From NCBI RefSeq assembly GCF_029910095.1, contig NZ_CP094526.1, forward strand, positions 3,224,001 through 3,288,000: DNA of 64,000 bases, in the 5' to 3' direction. Positions 27,686 through 37,458 of the stretch are shown here, piece by piece. Positions within the stretch are counted from its first letter, which is position 1, and each line of letters begins with the position of its first letter. Below the pieces are notes generated by a model. The model made no database searches, had not been told where the DNA came from, and was given only the letters and a program-made list of their open reading frames with translations. Source of the stretch: Bradyrhizobium sp. ISRA464. Its GTDB lineage: Bacteria; Pseudomonadota; Alphaproteobacteria; Rhizobiales; Xanthobacteraceae. The position numbers were made by a program, and so were the translations under genes.

Positions 27686-29209
27686 CTATCCGTTGGTGCG
27701 TGATGGGGAGGTGGGCGTGAAGGCGGGACCGTTCGGCTTGATGCGAATGCCCGGACGCAAATGCTTCCAGGGCAACGAGGCGGTATCGGCCGGCATCGCG
27801 CCGGGTGCGGCGCAGATCAGGAGTTTTGCCGCGATCGGCTCGAAATCGGCGCGGAAATGCACCGAGCTCTTGTTGACCAGGATCTTCTGCGTCGTCGGCT
27901 CGATGCCGACATAGCGATACATCGACTGGTCGGCGAGCTGGGCCTTGTAGGAGCCGACGACAACGCGGACATCGCCGATGCGCAGGCAGGCCGATGGCCC
28001 CATGTCCATGTCGCGGCCGCCATAATAGGGACCGGGTGCAACGAACTTGCCGTCGGAGAGCTTTTCGACGACGAAGGTTTCCTTGTACGGCGCGTCGCCG
28101 GGAATCCCGGACTTGCCGCCGAGATCGAGTGTGACGGTCGCGCCGACGCCAGCCGCATGCGCGGTCCTTGCCGATTGCGGATCGTAGATCACGCCGGTGG
28201 CGGCACCGACGGCCTTGTTGCGCACCAGCGCACGCAGCATGCCGGTGGTGTCGGAATCGCCGCCGGCGCCGGGATTATCCTGGGTGTCGGCGATGATGAT
28301 CGGCTTGCTCGCCGATTGCGCCAGCTCCATCGCCAGCCGCACGCCCTCGTCGGGCGAATAGATGCGGCCGTCGAAATCGTCTTCATGGCTCTCGACCAGC
28401 GCGACGATCCTGTCGGCGGCCGCGTCCGCATCGGCTTGCGTCCGGCCATAGGCGAACACGCTCGGCCCGCAGTCCCTGAAATCGGCGGCCGGAAAGCCCG
28501 GCGCGAAGGAGAGCGTCGGCACGGCGTCGCTCTCCAGCGCTGCGAGCTTCTGATAGATGCCCCTGGTCGGCTGGTCGTTGGTGCATTGCCAGCTGATCGG
28601 GATCAGGAACGGCAATTGCCGGAATGATTTCGCGAAGCGCTCGCCGGTCTTGAGCAGCAGCGCCAGATGTCTCGCGCAGGCACGGCCGGTGTCGGCCATG
28701 TCGACATGCGGATAGGTGCGGTAGGCGATCAGCGCGTCGGCATGTGCGATCATCTCGGGCGAGACGTTCGCGTGCAGGTCGAGGCTCGCGACCAGAGGCA
28801 GATCCTTGCCGATCACCCTGCGCACGCGGGCGAGGATTTCGCCTTCGCCGTCGTCATGGTGCTCGGTCACCATCGCACCGTGCAGGTCGAGATAGACGGC
28901 ATCGATCGGCCCGGCCGCGGCGATGCCGTCGACCATCTCCTTGACGATCCGCTCGAAGGCATCCTTCGTCACATGCGCCGACGGGCTCGCGGCGGCCGAG
29001 ATCGTCGGGACCAGCTCCCAGCCATTGGCCTCCGCCGCCTCGACGAAGCCGGCGAGGCCGACATTAATCCCGCGCATGACCTTGAGCACATCAGCGCCAT
29101 GCACCATCGACGGCCAGCCGCCGCCATGCACGAAGTCGTCATAGGTTGCCTTCGTCGGCGCGAAGGTATTGGTCTCGTGCAGGAAGCCGCCAACGGCAAT
29201 GCGAGTCAT
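27686..29209 (-). CDS. M81 family metallopeptidase (MlrC-like)
   Basis: 507 residues. MlrC in sphingomonads completes microcystin breakdown, cutting linear peptides; homologues are widespread and their substrates unknown. RIAVGGFLHETNTFAPT is the family start, YLDLHGAMVTEHHDDGEGEIL and SLDLHANVS carry metal ligands, and DTQDNPGAGGDSDTTGML is the C-terminal domain hallmark. ATG 29209 is preferred over the in-frame TTG at 29212. Same strand as, and close to, the amidohydrolase and amidase. Confidence 0.94.
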   Translation of the reverse strand: MTRIAVGGFLHETNTFAPTKATYDDFVHGGGWPSMVHGADVLKVMRGINVGLAGFVEAAEANGWELVPTISAAASPSAHVTKDAFERIVKEMVDGIAAAGPIDAVYLDLHGAMVTEHHDDGEGEILARVRRVIGKDLPLVASLDLHANVSPEMIAHADALIAYRTYPHVDMADTGRACARHLALLLKTGERFAKSFRQLPFLIPISWQCTNDQPTRGIYQKLAALESDAVPTLSFAPGFPAADFRDCGPSVFAYGRTQADADAAADRIVALVESHEDDFDGRIYSPDEGVRLAMELAQSASKPIIIADTQDNPGAGGDSDTTGMLRALVRNKAVGAATGVIYDPQSARTAHAAGVGATVTLDLGGKSGIPGDAPYKETFVVEKLSDGKFVAPGPYYGGRDMDMGPSACLRIGDVRVVVGSYKAQLADQSMYRYVGIEPTTQKILVNKSSVHFRADFEPIAAKLLICAAPGAMPADTASLPWKHLRPGIRIKPNGPAFTPTSPSRTNG

Positions 29210-29374
29210 CAAGTCGGTCTCGACACGTTTCTTCGATCATGATGCGACGGATCATGCTCTGGCCGGCGACGTTAAGCGTGTCGTCGCGCCAAGCGCAAGC
29301 CGTGGAGCACTTCCGGATTTGCATGCCGCATGGGCGTATCGAAGGCCCAAGGCTAAAGGCATAAGGCTAAAGGC

Positions 29375-31039
29375 TTAGGCCGTTGCCACAATGCCTTCCG
29401 AAACCGCGCGGAAATTTGCGAAGTCCCAGCCGCGACCGGGGGCGGCATCGAGCAAGGCGCGGGTATAGGCCTGCTGTGGATTGGTCAGCACCTCGGCGGC
29501 CGGCCCCTGTTCCACGACGCGGCCATGCTGCATCACGGCGACGTCGTCGCAAATCTGTGCGGCGACGCGCAAATCGTGGGTGATGAACAGCAGCGCGATG
29601 CCAAGCCGTTTCTGGATTTCATCAAGCAGATCCAGCACCTGCGCCTGCACCGAGACGTCGAGCGCTGACACCGCTTCGTCAGCCACCAGCACATCGGGAT
29701 CGAGCGCCAGCGCGCGTGCGATCGCGATGCGTTGGCGCTGGCCGCCGGAGAATTGGTGCGGGTAGCGCGAGATGGCATCGGGCGGCAGGTGGACCAGCTC
29801 GAGCAGTTCGCGGGCTCTCGCAAGTGCGTCCTTGCGCGGCATGCCGTAATTGATCGGGCCTTCCGCAATGCTCTCGCCGACGGTGACGCGCGGATTGAGC
29901 GAGCGGTAGGGATCCTGGAACACGATCTGGATCTTCTGGCGATGCGGCTGCAAGAGCCGCCGCGACAAATCGGAGATCTCGCGGCCGGCGAGGCGCACGC
30001 CGCCCGAGGTCGGGTCGATCAGGCGAACGATGCAGCGCGCCACCGTCGATTTGCCGGAACCGCTTTCGCCGACGATGCCGAGCGTACGGCCCTTGCGCAA
30101 GGTGAGGGTGACGTTCTGCGCGGCCGCGACCTCGCGGGCTTTGCCGAACAGCGACCGTTCCCGATAGACCTTGCCGAGCTCGTTGGCCTCCAGCACCACG
30201 GGTTCAGTGGTCTCCGGGCGCGGCGCGCGCGGCACGAGGCTCGGCACCGAGGACAGGAGGTTGCGCGTGTAATCCATTTTCGGATTGCGCAGCACGTCCT
30301 GCAGCGCGCCGGCTTCGACCAGCCGGCCATGCCGCATCACGGCGACGCGGTCGGCGATCTCGGCGACCACGCCCATGTCATGGGTGATGAACAACACCGC
30401 GGTGCCGTGGTCGCGCTGCAGGTCGCGGATCAAGGTGAGGATCTGTTTCTGGGTGGTGACGTCGAGCGCGGTGGTCGGCTCGTCCGCGATCAAGAGCTTC
30501 GGCTCCAGCACCAGCGCCATCGCGATCATGATGCGCTGGCGTTGCCCACCCGAGAGGCGGTGCGGATAGGAGGAGAAGATGCGCTGCACGTCGGGCAGCC
30601 GCACATGCTCCATCATCGCCAGGATCTTCTGCCGCCGTGCGCGGGCATCGAGATCGGTGTGGGCGCGCAGCACTTCGTCGATCTGGCGGCCGACCGGCAC
30701 CACCGGATTGAGCGCGGTCATCGGCTCCTGGAAGATCATCGCCATCCGCGTCGCGCGCAGCTGGCGCAGCCGGCGGTCGCTGGCGCCGAGCAGATCCTCG
30801 CCGACCAGTTTGATGCTGCCGCCGGATGGCACCAGCGTGCCCTTCTGCTGCAGACCCATGACGGTCAGCGAGGTCACCGACTTGCCGGAGCCGCTTTCGC
30901 CGACGAGGCACAGCGTTTCGCCCTCGCGCACCTGCAGCGACAGGTCGTCGATGATGCGGTGAGCATCCGTCTTCCGGCCGAGGCTGACGACGAGATTGTT
31001 GATGTCGAGAACGACGTTGGTTGAATTGGCTGCGGTCAC
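29375..31039 (-). CDS. ABC transporter ATP-binding protein, two fused ATPase domains (peptide type)
   Basis: 554 residues: two complete OppD/OppF-like ATPases in tandem. Each half has Walker A (GESGSGKS), signature (LSGGQRQR in the first, FSGGQRQR in the second) and Walker B (LLIADEPTTALD, VLVADEAVSALD). It powers the permeases encoded just upstream. Start GTG 31039 overlaps the stop of the DppC-like gene (GTGA), showing coupled translation. The last gene in the transporter run on this strand. Confidence 0.96.
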   Translation of the reverse strand: MTAANSTNVVLDINNLVVSLGRKTDAHRIIDDLSLQVREGETLCLVGESGSGKSVTSLTVMGLQQKGTLVPSGGSIKLVGEDLLGASDRRLRQLRATRMAMIFQEPMTALNPVVPVGRQIDEVLRAHTDLDARARRQKILAMMEHVRLPDVQRIFSSYPHRLSGGQRQRIMIAMALVLEPKLLIADEPTTALDVTTQKQILTLIRDLQRDHGTAVLFITHDMGVVAEIADRVAVMRHGRLVEAGALQDVLRNPKMDYTRNLLSSVPSLVPRAPRPETTEPVVLEANELGKVYRERSLFGKAREVAAAQNVTLTLRKGRTLGIVGESGSGKSTVARCIVRLIDPTSGGVRLAGREISDLSRRLLQPHRQKIQIVFQDPYRSLNPRVTVGESIAEGPINYGMPRKDALARARELLELVHLPPDAISRYPHQFSGGQRQRIAIARALALDPDVLVADEAVSALDVSVQAQVLDLLDEIQKRLGIALLFITHDLRVAAQICDDVAVMQHGRVVEQGPAAEVLTNPQQAYTRALLDAAPGRGWDFANFRAVSEGIVATA

Positions 31040-31923
31040 TTGCCCTCACGCTGCTTCATGCGGGGATCGAGCGCGTCGCGTGCGGCGTCGCCGATCAGAT
31101 TGACGCTGAGGATGGCGATCGAGAGCAGAAGTCCCGGCCAGAAGATCAGCGACGGCTTGACCTGAAAATAGGCGCGGCCCTCGGCCATGATGTTGCCCCA
31201 GGTCGGCGTTTCCGGCGAGATGCCGGCGCCGAGGAACGACAGGATCGCCTCGGTGAGGATCGCGGATGCGCAGACATAGGTGCCTTGCACGATCAAGGGC
31301 GCGATCGTGTTCGGCATCAAGTGCCGCCACATGATCTTGGGCAGGCTGGAGCCGACCGAGATCGCGGCCTCGACATAGGGCTCCTCGCGCGCGGTCAGCA
31401 CCACCGAGCGCACCAGTCGCGCCACGCGCGGGATTTCGGGGATGGTGATCGCGATCATCACGGTCCAGATGCTGGCGCCCGATAGCGACACGACGGCGAT
31501 CGCGAGCAGGATGGAGGGGATCGCCATCAAGCCGTCCATCACGCGCATCATGACGGCGTCGACCCATCGGAAGAAGCCGGAGACGAGGCCGATCAGGAGC
31601 CCGATGCCGACCGAGCAGATGGCGGCGCCAAGCCCGATCAGGAGCGAGATCCGGGCGCCATAGATGATCCGCGACAGCACGTCGCGGCCATAGGCATCCG
31701 TGCCGAGCAGGAACTGCGCAGAGGACGGCTTCAGCCGCTGCGCCGGTGTCAGCAGCAGCGGATCGTGCGGCGCGAGCACCGGCGCGAAGATCGCCATCAG
31801 GATGATGAGGACGAGGCAGATCGTCGCAACGGCGATGATCGGCGTCGCGGTCAGGAAACCGAATTTCAGCCGGAACGGCCGGGTGACCGGAATCGAGGAT
31901 TCGGGGAGGGTATCGATCGCCAT
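31036..31923 (-). CDS. ABC transporter permease, DppC/OppC type
   Basis: 295 residues, about six membrane helices. After a short cytosolic start and a first helix comes the DppC-type region FLLGTDAYGRDVLSRIIYGAR; the EAA-like cytoplasmic loop is at PYVEAAISVGSSLPKIMWRHLMPN. ATG 31923; 3 bp after the DppB-like gene. Confidence 0.95.
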   Translation of the reverse strand: MAIDTLPESSIPVTRPFRLKFGFLTATPIIAVATICLVLIILMAIFAPVLAPHDPLLLTPAQRLKPSSAQFLLGTDAYGRDVLSRIIYGARISLLIGLGAAICSVGIGLLIGLVSGFFRWVDAVMMRVMDGLMAIPSILLAIAVVSLSGASIWTVMIAITIPEIPRVARLVRSVVLTAREEPYVEAAISVGSSLPKIMWRHLMPNTIAPLIVQGTYVCASAILTEAILSFLGAGISPETPTWGNIMAEGRAYFQVKPSLIFWPGLLLSIAILSVNLIGDAARDALDPRMKQREGK

Positions 31924-31926
31924 CGC

Positions 31927-32868
31927 TCAGTACCGGATACGAGGATCGAGCAGGGTGTAGGCAACGTCGATCAGCAGGTTGACCCCGACATAGATGCCCG
32001 ACGTCAGCAGGATCATGGCCTGGATCACCGGATAGTCGCGCGCCAGCACCGCATCGACGGTGAGGCGGCCGATCCCGGGCAAATTAAATACGCTCTCGGT
32101 GACGACGACGCCGGAGATCAGGAGCGCGAAGCCGGAGCCGATCACGGTAATGACGGGCACGGCGGCGTTGCGCAGCGCGTGGTGCAGCAGTACCCCGGTC
32201 TCGCCGATGCCCTTGGCACGCGCAGTGCGCACGTAATCCTCGCCGAGCACATCGAGCATCGAGGCGCGCGTCATGCGCGCGATCAGCGCGACATAGATGA
32301 AGGAGAGGGTGCAGGTCGGCAGGATGATGCGCTCGAAGAACGGACCGAAGCCGGCGGAGATGCTCTTGAAGCCTTGCACCGGCAGCCAGCGCAGGTCGAT
32401 CGCAAAGACCTGGATCAGGACGTAGCCGATCACGAACACCGGCACCGAGAAGCCGAGCACCGAAAGGCCCATCACGCCGCGATCGATCCAGGTGCCGTGC
32501 TTCCACGCCGCGATCACGCCAAGCGGCACCGCAACCAGGATCGACAGCACGATCGTGGTCAGCGCGATCGAGATCGAGGGCTCGACGCGCTGGCTGATCA
32601 TCTTCAGGACCGGCACGTTGGAGATCAGGGAGACGCCGAGATCGCCGTGCAGCAGCTTGACGATCCAGGTGTAGAACTGGATGTAGATCGGCTCATTGAG
32701 GCCGAGCGACGTTCTGATGCGTTCGAGCTGTTCCGGCGTCGCATTGTCGCCGGCGAGGATCGCGGCGGGATCGCCGGGCGTCAGCCGCAGCAGCAGGAAC
32801 ACGAACAGAGCGACCACTCCCATCACGGGAATGGCGGCGAGGATGCGGCGAACGAGATAGCCGAGCAA
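31927..32868 (-). CDS. ABC transporter permease, DppB/OppB type
   Basis: 313 residues, six helices. LGYLVRRILAAIPVMGVVALFVF is the standard DppB start and RLTPGDPA follows as usual. I prefer TTG 32868, which has GGAG five bases upstream and gives the typical N-terminus; a GTG at 32874 is in frame but overlaps that ribosome site. First gene of the permease-ATPase run. Confidence 0.94.
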   Translation of the reverse strand: MLGYLVRRILAAIPVMGVVALFVFLLLRLTPGDPAAILAGDNATPEQLERIRTSLGLNEPIYIQFYTWIVKLLHGDLGVSLISNVPVLKMISQRVEPSISIALTTIVLSILVAVPLGVIAAWKHGTWIDRGVMGLSVLGFSVPVFVIGYVLIQVFAIDLRWLPVQGFKSISAGFGPFFERIILPTCTLSFIYVALIARMTRASMLDVLGEDYVRTARAKGIGETGVLLHHALRNAAVPVITVIGSGFALLISGVVVTESVFNLPGIGRLTVDAVLARDYPVIQAMILLTSGIYVGVNLLIDVAYTLLDPRIRY

Positions 32869-33081
32869 ATGCACTCCGTTGGATTGTGGTCGATAAAGTC
32901 CCCGCGGGACCGTAGCATCTCAGCAAGTCCTGTGCCATCGGAGCCGGCATTTTTGCGGTGCAGCTAATCCCTCTGGGGATTATTCCCGTCATGAAGCGCG
33001 AGGCCGTCCACTGAATGGTGGATTGCATTCGCGCTTCAAGGGCTCCCGCGGCAAGTAATCCGTATCGGCTCTGAACGGCGT

Positions 33082-34212
33082 TTACTCCAGCGTCGCCAAC
33101 AGCGCAGCCATCAGGCGGCCGCGCTCGGCGAGGCTGTCGACCTCGATATGCTCATTGAGTGTGTGTGCGTCGGCGCCGCGGACGCCGAGGCCATCGAGGG
33201 TGGGGATGCCCATCGCTCCGGTGAAATTGCCGTCGGAGCCGCCGCCGGCGCTGCCATGCGGCAGATCGAGGCCCATCTCGCGAGCGAGGCCTTTTGCCTT
33301 CTCGTACAAAGCCATCGTGCCGGCATCGGGTTCCCAGACCGGGCGGGTGACGCCGCGCGTCACCTTGAAGGTCACGTCGTTGCTGGTGCCCGACAGCGCC
33401 AGCATCCGCTCGACGCCGCGATCGAGATCGGCCTGGCGCTTGGCCATGCTGAGCGCTTCGCCGGTGCAGGTTGTTGCAACGCAATTGACCCACTGGCCGC
33501 CGTGCACAATGCCGACCGAGAAGGTGCAGTCCTCGGTCGTCATGCCGTCGATGGCGAGGATCTGCCGCGCCATCTCGCGGATCGCGGAGCGGCCGGAGGA
33601 GAGCGTCGCGCCCGCATGGCTGGGCTTGCCGATGGCTTCCAGATTGAAGCGTGCGATCGCGTAGCGGCCGGTGACGACACCGTTGTTCGGCCGGCCCGGC
33701 TCCGGCACCAGCACATATTTGTTGCGGGCCGCTTCCGCCTCGATGATGTCCCGCGTCGACGGCGTGCCGACCTCTTCGTCGGGTGTGAACAGCACGGTGA
33801 TCGGCAACGGCGTCGTGAACGACGCGCGCGCCAGTTGCCGGATCGCTTCGAGCGACAAATAGTTGCCGCCCTTCATGTCGAAGATGCCGGGGCCGTAGCA
33901 CTTGTTGCCTTCGCGCCGCCATTTCAGCTGCTCGATCGTGCCGACCGGGTGCACCGTGTCCAGATGCCCGGCAATCAGGATTCCGGGCTGGCCTTGCTTG
34001 GGATGGGGAAAGCGGGCGCGCACGCAGCCGGCGAAACCCTGCCGTCCTGCGATGCGCTCGATGGTCGCGCCCATGATCGCCATCTCGCGTGCCGCGAGAT
34101 CGAGCATGCGCTCGACCGCCGCAGCGTCCCAGGTCGGGCTTTCGCACTCCACCCAGCCGCGGAGGCCCTGCAGCATCGCTTCGGAATCAAAGGGAAGATT
34201 AGCTGGGTTCAT
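33082..34212 (-). CDS. M20 family metallopeptidase (carboxypeptidase G2-like)
   Basis: 376 residues. Zinc-binding motifs: IAGHLDTVHPVGT, YGPGIFDMKGG, FTPDEEVGTPSTR (catalytic and ligand Glu), VPEPGRPNNGVVTGR, and the C-terminal ADAHTLNEHI. This is the glutamate-carboxypeptidase/CPG2 group, which removes C-terminal glutamate or related residues from peptides and conjugates. It lies 214 bp upstream of the DppB-like gene and divergent from the solute-binding gene, within the same scavenging cluster. Confidence 0.93.
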   Translation of the reverse strand: MNPANLPFDSEAMLQGLRGWVECESPTWDAAAVERMLDLAAREMAIMGATIERIAGRQGFAGCVRARFPHPKQGQPGILIAGHLDTVHPVGTIEQLKWRREGNKCYGPGIFDMKGGNYLSLEAIRQLARASFTTPLPITVLFTPDEEVGTPSTRDIIEAEAARNKYVLVPEPGRPNNGVVTGRYAIARFNLEAIGKPSHAGATLSSGRSAIREMARQILAIDGMTTEDCTFSVGIVHGGQWVNCVATTCTGEALSMAKRQADLDRGVERMLALSGTSNDVTFKVTRGVTRPVWEPDAGTMALYEKAKGLAREMGLDLPHGSAGGGSDGNFTGAMGIPTLDGLGVRGADAHTLNEHIEVDSLAERGRLMAALLATLE

Positions 34213-34478
34213 GGTTATTCTCGCTTTGCTTTTCTGACCGCGCCCGCATCGCGCACGCCTACGAAAATCTCAGGCGGCGATTTTGTAAAGCCAAAATGCG
34301 GCGCGCCAGGAAATTCGTTTGTGTACGTCCGATCGCGGCCAAAACCGGATTGACGCGCACAGCGCTTGGTGCAAGTCTCGATTTCGCAAGCCATACAGCG
34401 TGTTAGTTCGCCTAAATAACGAACCGCATGCATAACGAATAAGCCGGCTTTGACCACTTTCACGTCAGGAGAGATTGC
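34213..34478. promoter_or_regulatory. Divergent control region of the M20 peptidase and binding-protein genes
   Basis: 266 bp, richer in A/T near 34390-34440 than its surroundings. GTTCG-N9-CGAAC (34406-34424) is a perfect short inverted repeat, with another CGAA at 34436; it could be an operator. No regulator gene is adjacent. Promoter boxes are not clear enough to call. Confidence 0.35.
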
Positions 34479-36077
34479 ATGTTCCTCAGGTCGCGTTGGA
34501 AGCATCACACGATAGCGGCTGCGCTGTCGGTGCTTGCGCTGTCGTTTGTGCCGAAGGCGATGGCCGCGGAGAAGACCATCACCGCAGTGATGCATTCGGA
34601 TTTGCGCATCATCGATCCGATCCTGACCACGGCCTATATTACGCGTGACCACGGCTACATGATCTATGACACCCTGCTGGCCACCGACGCCAACTTCAAG
34701 ATCCAGCCGCAGATGGCGGACTGGAAGGTGTCCGACGACAAGCTCACCTACACCTTCACGCTGCGCGATGGCCTGAAGTGGCACGATGGAACGCCCGTGA
34801 CCGCGGAAGACTGCGTCGCTTCGCTGAAGCGCTGGGCCAAGGTCGATGGCATGGGCCAGAAGCTGATGGACTTCACGGCCAGCCTCGAGGCCACTGATGC
34901 CAAGACGATCACGCTGAAGCTGAAGGAGCCGTACGGCTTGGTCCTGGAGTCGATCGGCAAGCCGTCGTCGCGTGTTGCCTTCATGATGCCGAAGCGGCTT
35001 GCCGAAACGCCGCCGGACAAGCCGATTCCGGAGCAGATCGGCTCGGGTCCCTTCAAGTTTGTCCAGTCTGAATTCCAGCCGGGCGTAAAGGCGGTGTATG
35101 TCAAGAACAAGGATTATGTGCCGCGCAAGGAGCCAGCGAGCTGGACCGCGGGCGGCAAGGTCGTGAAGGTTGACCGCGTCGAGTGGCTCACGATGGCGGA
35201 TGCGCAAACCGCGATCAACGCGCTGCAGTCGGGCGACATCGATTTCATGGAAAATCCATCGTTCGATATGTTGCCGGTTCTCGAAAGCAATCCGGATCTC
35301 AAGGTCGAGACGCTGAACAAGTTCGGTTTCCAGACCCTCGGTCGGATGAATTTCCTCTATCCGCCCTTTGACAACGTCAAGGTCCGTCGCGCCGCGCTGC
35401 TTGCCGTCAACCAGAAGGACGTGCTCGACGCCCTGGTCGGCAATCCCAAATACTACAAGACCTGCGTCGCTTTCTTCATCTGCGACACGCCGTTCGCGAC
35501 GGATGTCGGTGGTGAGACCTTGCTGAAGGGCGGCAACATCGCCGAGGCCAAGAAGGCGCTCGCCGAGTCCGGTTACGATGGTACGCCCGTCGTGATCATG
35601 GCGCCGGGAGACGTCACCACGCTGAAGGCTCAGCCGGTCGTTGTCGCCCAGCAATTGCGGGAGGCGGGTTTCAAGGTCGACCTGCAGGCGACCGACTGGC
35701 AGACCGTCGTGAGCCGACGCGCCAGCCAGAAGCCTCCGAAGGAGGGCGGCTGGAACATGTTCTTCACCAACTGGGTTAGCGCCGACGTCTCCAACCCGAT
35801 CACCAACCTCTCGGTCGGTGGACAGGGCAAGAATGGCGGCTGGTTCGGCTGGGCCGAAGACGCCAAGATCGAGCAGCTGAAGGATGCCTTCGTTCGTGCG
35901 CCTTCGCTCGACGAGCAGAAGAAGATTGCGGCCGATATCCAGAAGGAGGCCTACGATCAGGTCATCTACATACCGCTGGGCCAATACCAGGCGCCCAGCG
36001 CGTGGCGGAAGTCGCTCACCGGCGTGCTCGACGGACCGGCCACTCCGATCTTCTGGAATATCGACAAGTCGGAGTAG
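34479..36077 (+). CDS. ABC transporter substrate-binding protein, peptide type (family 5)
   Basis: 532 residues, periplasmic. A Sec signal peptide (1-29, ending PKAMAA) precedes KTITAVMHSDLRIIDP. Family features: YTFTLRDGLKWHDGTPVTAED, EQIGSGPFKFV, VRRAALLAVNQKDVLD. It is the natural receptor for the DppBC/ATPase genes at 29375-32868, transcribed away from them. It closely resembles the protein at 55608-57218 over the whole mature length. The ATG follows CAGGAGAG. A strong terminator lies 27 bp after the stop. Confidence 0.95.
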   Translation: MFLRSRWKHHTIAAALSVLALSFVPKAMAAEKTITAVMHSDLRIIDPILTTAYITRDHGYMIYDTLLATDANFKIQPQMADWKVSDDKLTYTFTLRDGLKWHDGTPVTAEDCVASLKRWAKVDGMGQKLMDFTASLEATDAKTITLKLKEPYGLVLESIGKPSSRVAFMMPKRLAETPPDKPIPEQIGSGPFKFVQSEFQPGVKAVYVKNKDYVPRKEPASWTAGGKVVKVDRVEWLTMADAQTAINALQSGDIDFMENPSFDMLPVLESNPDLKVETLNKFGFQTLGRMNFLYPPFDNVKVRRAALLAVNQKDVLDALVGNPKYYKTCVAFFICDTPFATDVGGETLLKGGNIAEAKKALAESGYDGTPVVIMAPGDVTTLKAQPVVVAQQLREAGFKVDLQATDWQTVVSRRASQKPPKEGGWNMFFTNWVSADVSNPITNLSVGGQGKNGGWFGWAEDAKIEQLKDAFVRAPSLDEQKKIAADIQKEAYDQVIYIPLGQYQAPSAWRKSLTGVLDGPATPIFWNIDKSE

Positions 36078-36103
36078 GCGCGGGCGCAAGCCTCACCCAG
36101 GAC

Positions 36104-36130
36104 AAATGGCCGGGTTCGTCCCGGCCATTT
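36104..36130 (+). terminator. Strong stem-loop terminator after the binding-protein gene
   Basis: AAATGGCCGGG, loop TTCGT, CCCGGCCATTT: a perfect 11-bp stem followed by CTCGTTTTCG. It starts 27 bp after the stop codon. The T tract is short, but the stem is very stable. Confidence 0.85.
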
Positions 36131-36201
36131 CTCGTTTTCGCCGGCGGCATGGGCAGCAATTTGCACGGGCCTCGACATCGTTGTTCGGGAGGTGCGTTCC
36201 T

Positions 36202-36489
36202 TTATCGGGAGGCCGCGCGGTCCGCGAGGCTCGTGAGCTCGATCGAGCCCACGCGCGCGTGGTTCAGAGAGATGAACACGCCGCTCGCCAACAGGAGGAT
36301 GCCGTAGAAGCCGACCACGCCGCGGATCCATCGTCGAAAGACCGCGCGTTCCTCCTGCATCCCGTCGCGGAATTTCCGTACGCTCAATCCATTGCTGCAA
36401 TGGGCGGCGTCGTCCCTGTGGGTGATTGTCGCAGCGACGTTGTCATGCGCCTGGCTGTCGGGAATCGGATTGGGCTCGGCAATGGCCAT
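36202..36489 (-). CDS. Small single-helix membrane protein, unknown
   Basis: 95 residues. A polar N-terminal half (MAIAEPNPIPDSQAHDN...) is followed by a basic segment (EERAVFRRWIRG) and one membrane helix (VVGFYGILLLASGVFISL), so it is probably a single-pass inner-membrane protein with the N-terminus inside. GGAG lies nine bases before the ATG at 36489. No family recognised. Confidence 0.6.
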   Translation of the reverse strand: MAIAEPNPIPDSQAHDNVAATITHRDDAAHCSNGLSVRKFRDGMQEERAVFRRWIRGVVGFYGILLLASGVFISLNHARVGSIELTSLADRAASR

Positions 36490-36784
36490 GAAACAAATCT
36501 CCAATTGAAATCAATTAGGGACGCGAAGCCCGCGAAAAATGCGGTCGGAGTTTCCGGCGGATGAAAGCTGCGCCACTCCGTGATCATCTCTTGTGAACTG
36601 CGCTACACCCGTAGGACACGATAAGGTGATGGGTGTGCTATTCATGTCGCTAGCGGCATGCCCAATCGGTTGGCATGCCCTGTGTTGGGCCCCACGTCGC
36701 ATCCATGGTTGCTTGTGCGCAAGCCTCGTGTCAGGTATGCGCCGCAAACTAAATGCTCGATTCTGTGCATACCGCGGCGGGTCC

Positions 36785-37072
36785 ATGGTCGAAGACGATA
36801 TCAAGCCCGCGCCGATCGGCTCACAATGGCCAACCGCCACCCAGGAGCGGCGCGCCGCTCTGCGCCGCCGGATTCTCAAGTCCGGGGCGATCGAGTTCGG
36901 CAGCGAAGCGATTCCATGTACGGTCCGCAGCCTCTCGGCAGAGGGGGCCGGCATCGAGGTCAACTCGCCGCTCTGGTTTCCTGACCGCTTCGTCCTTGCC
37001 GTCGAGGGCGAGCGACGACCGTCCCGGATCGTGTGGAAAAAGGGGAAGCGTCTCGGACTCGCATTCGTTTGA
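36785..37072 (+). CDS. PilZ domain protein (single domain)
   Basis: 95 residues. ERRAALRRRILKSGAIEF and CTVRSLSAEGAGIEVNS fit the PilZ RxxxR and (D/N)xSxxG motifs (the latter with Ser in place of Asp/Asn), and WKKGKRLGLAFV is the usual end. PilZ domains bind c-di-GMP; whether this one does is uncertain because of the second motif. Start MVEDDIKPAP; the open frame reaches upstream to 36593 but that part is not PilZ-like. Confidence 0.8.
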   Translation: MVEDDIKPAPIGSQWPTATQERRAALRRRILKSGAIEFGSEAIPCTVRSLSAEGAGIEVNSPLWFPDRFVLAVEGERRPSRIVWKKGKRLGLAFV

Positions 37073-37151
37073 CGCGCGGCCTGCAATGCCGGTGGTCGCC
37101 AAAACCCGACCGCGGTGCTTCGGTGCGACGGCCTTCACCCTGAGCGAAGGT

Positions 37152-37238
37152 TGGTGCGGGCGGTGGGAGTCGAACCCACACGACGTTGCCATCGAGGGAT
37201 TTTAAGTCCCTTGCGTCTACCAGTTCCGCCACGTCCGC
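37152..37238 (-). tRNA. tRNA-Leu (anticodon UAA)
   Basis: On the minus strand the gene starts GCGGACGTGGCGGAAC and ends with an encoded CCA. The acceptor stem GCGGACG pairs with the 3' CGCCCGC approximately, the anticodon loop reads CTTAAAA (anticodon TAA, plus-strand 37202-37204), there is a long variable arm as in leucine tRNAs, and the T arm has GGGTTCGACTCCC. Total 87 nt. Confidence 0.97.
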
Positions 37239-37458
37239 GTTGCGCCAGGCGCGCCGATTTCTAGCGCGTTTGGCGGCCGAGTGGAATTGTCATTATCCTG
37301 TTCGAACAGATGCGGTTTCAATGGCTTAGCGCGTCAGTGCGCAATACCATTTGCGCAATGAGCGCATCTCGGGATAAGGCGCTGCCCCGAAGAAGCCTCA
37401 ATCCGGACACCGGCGGCTGCTTTAGGCAATCTCAACACTGTCCGACTAAGAAAGCTGC

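Noticed and set aside
34215..36089. 624-codon minus-strand frame opposite the binding-protein gene
   Set aside because: Shadow of a clear periplasmic binding protein with signal peptide; a similar shadow (55593-57137) lies opposite the paralogue, as expected from shared codons.
36593..36784. N-terminal extension of the PilZ protein
   Set aside because: The frame is open but Cys/Trp-rich and unlike PilZ proteins; ATG 36785 gives a normal length.
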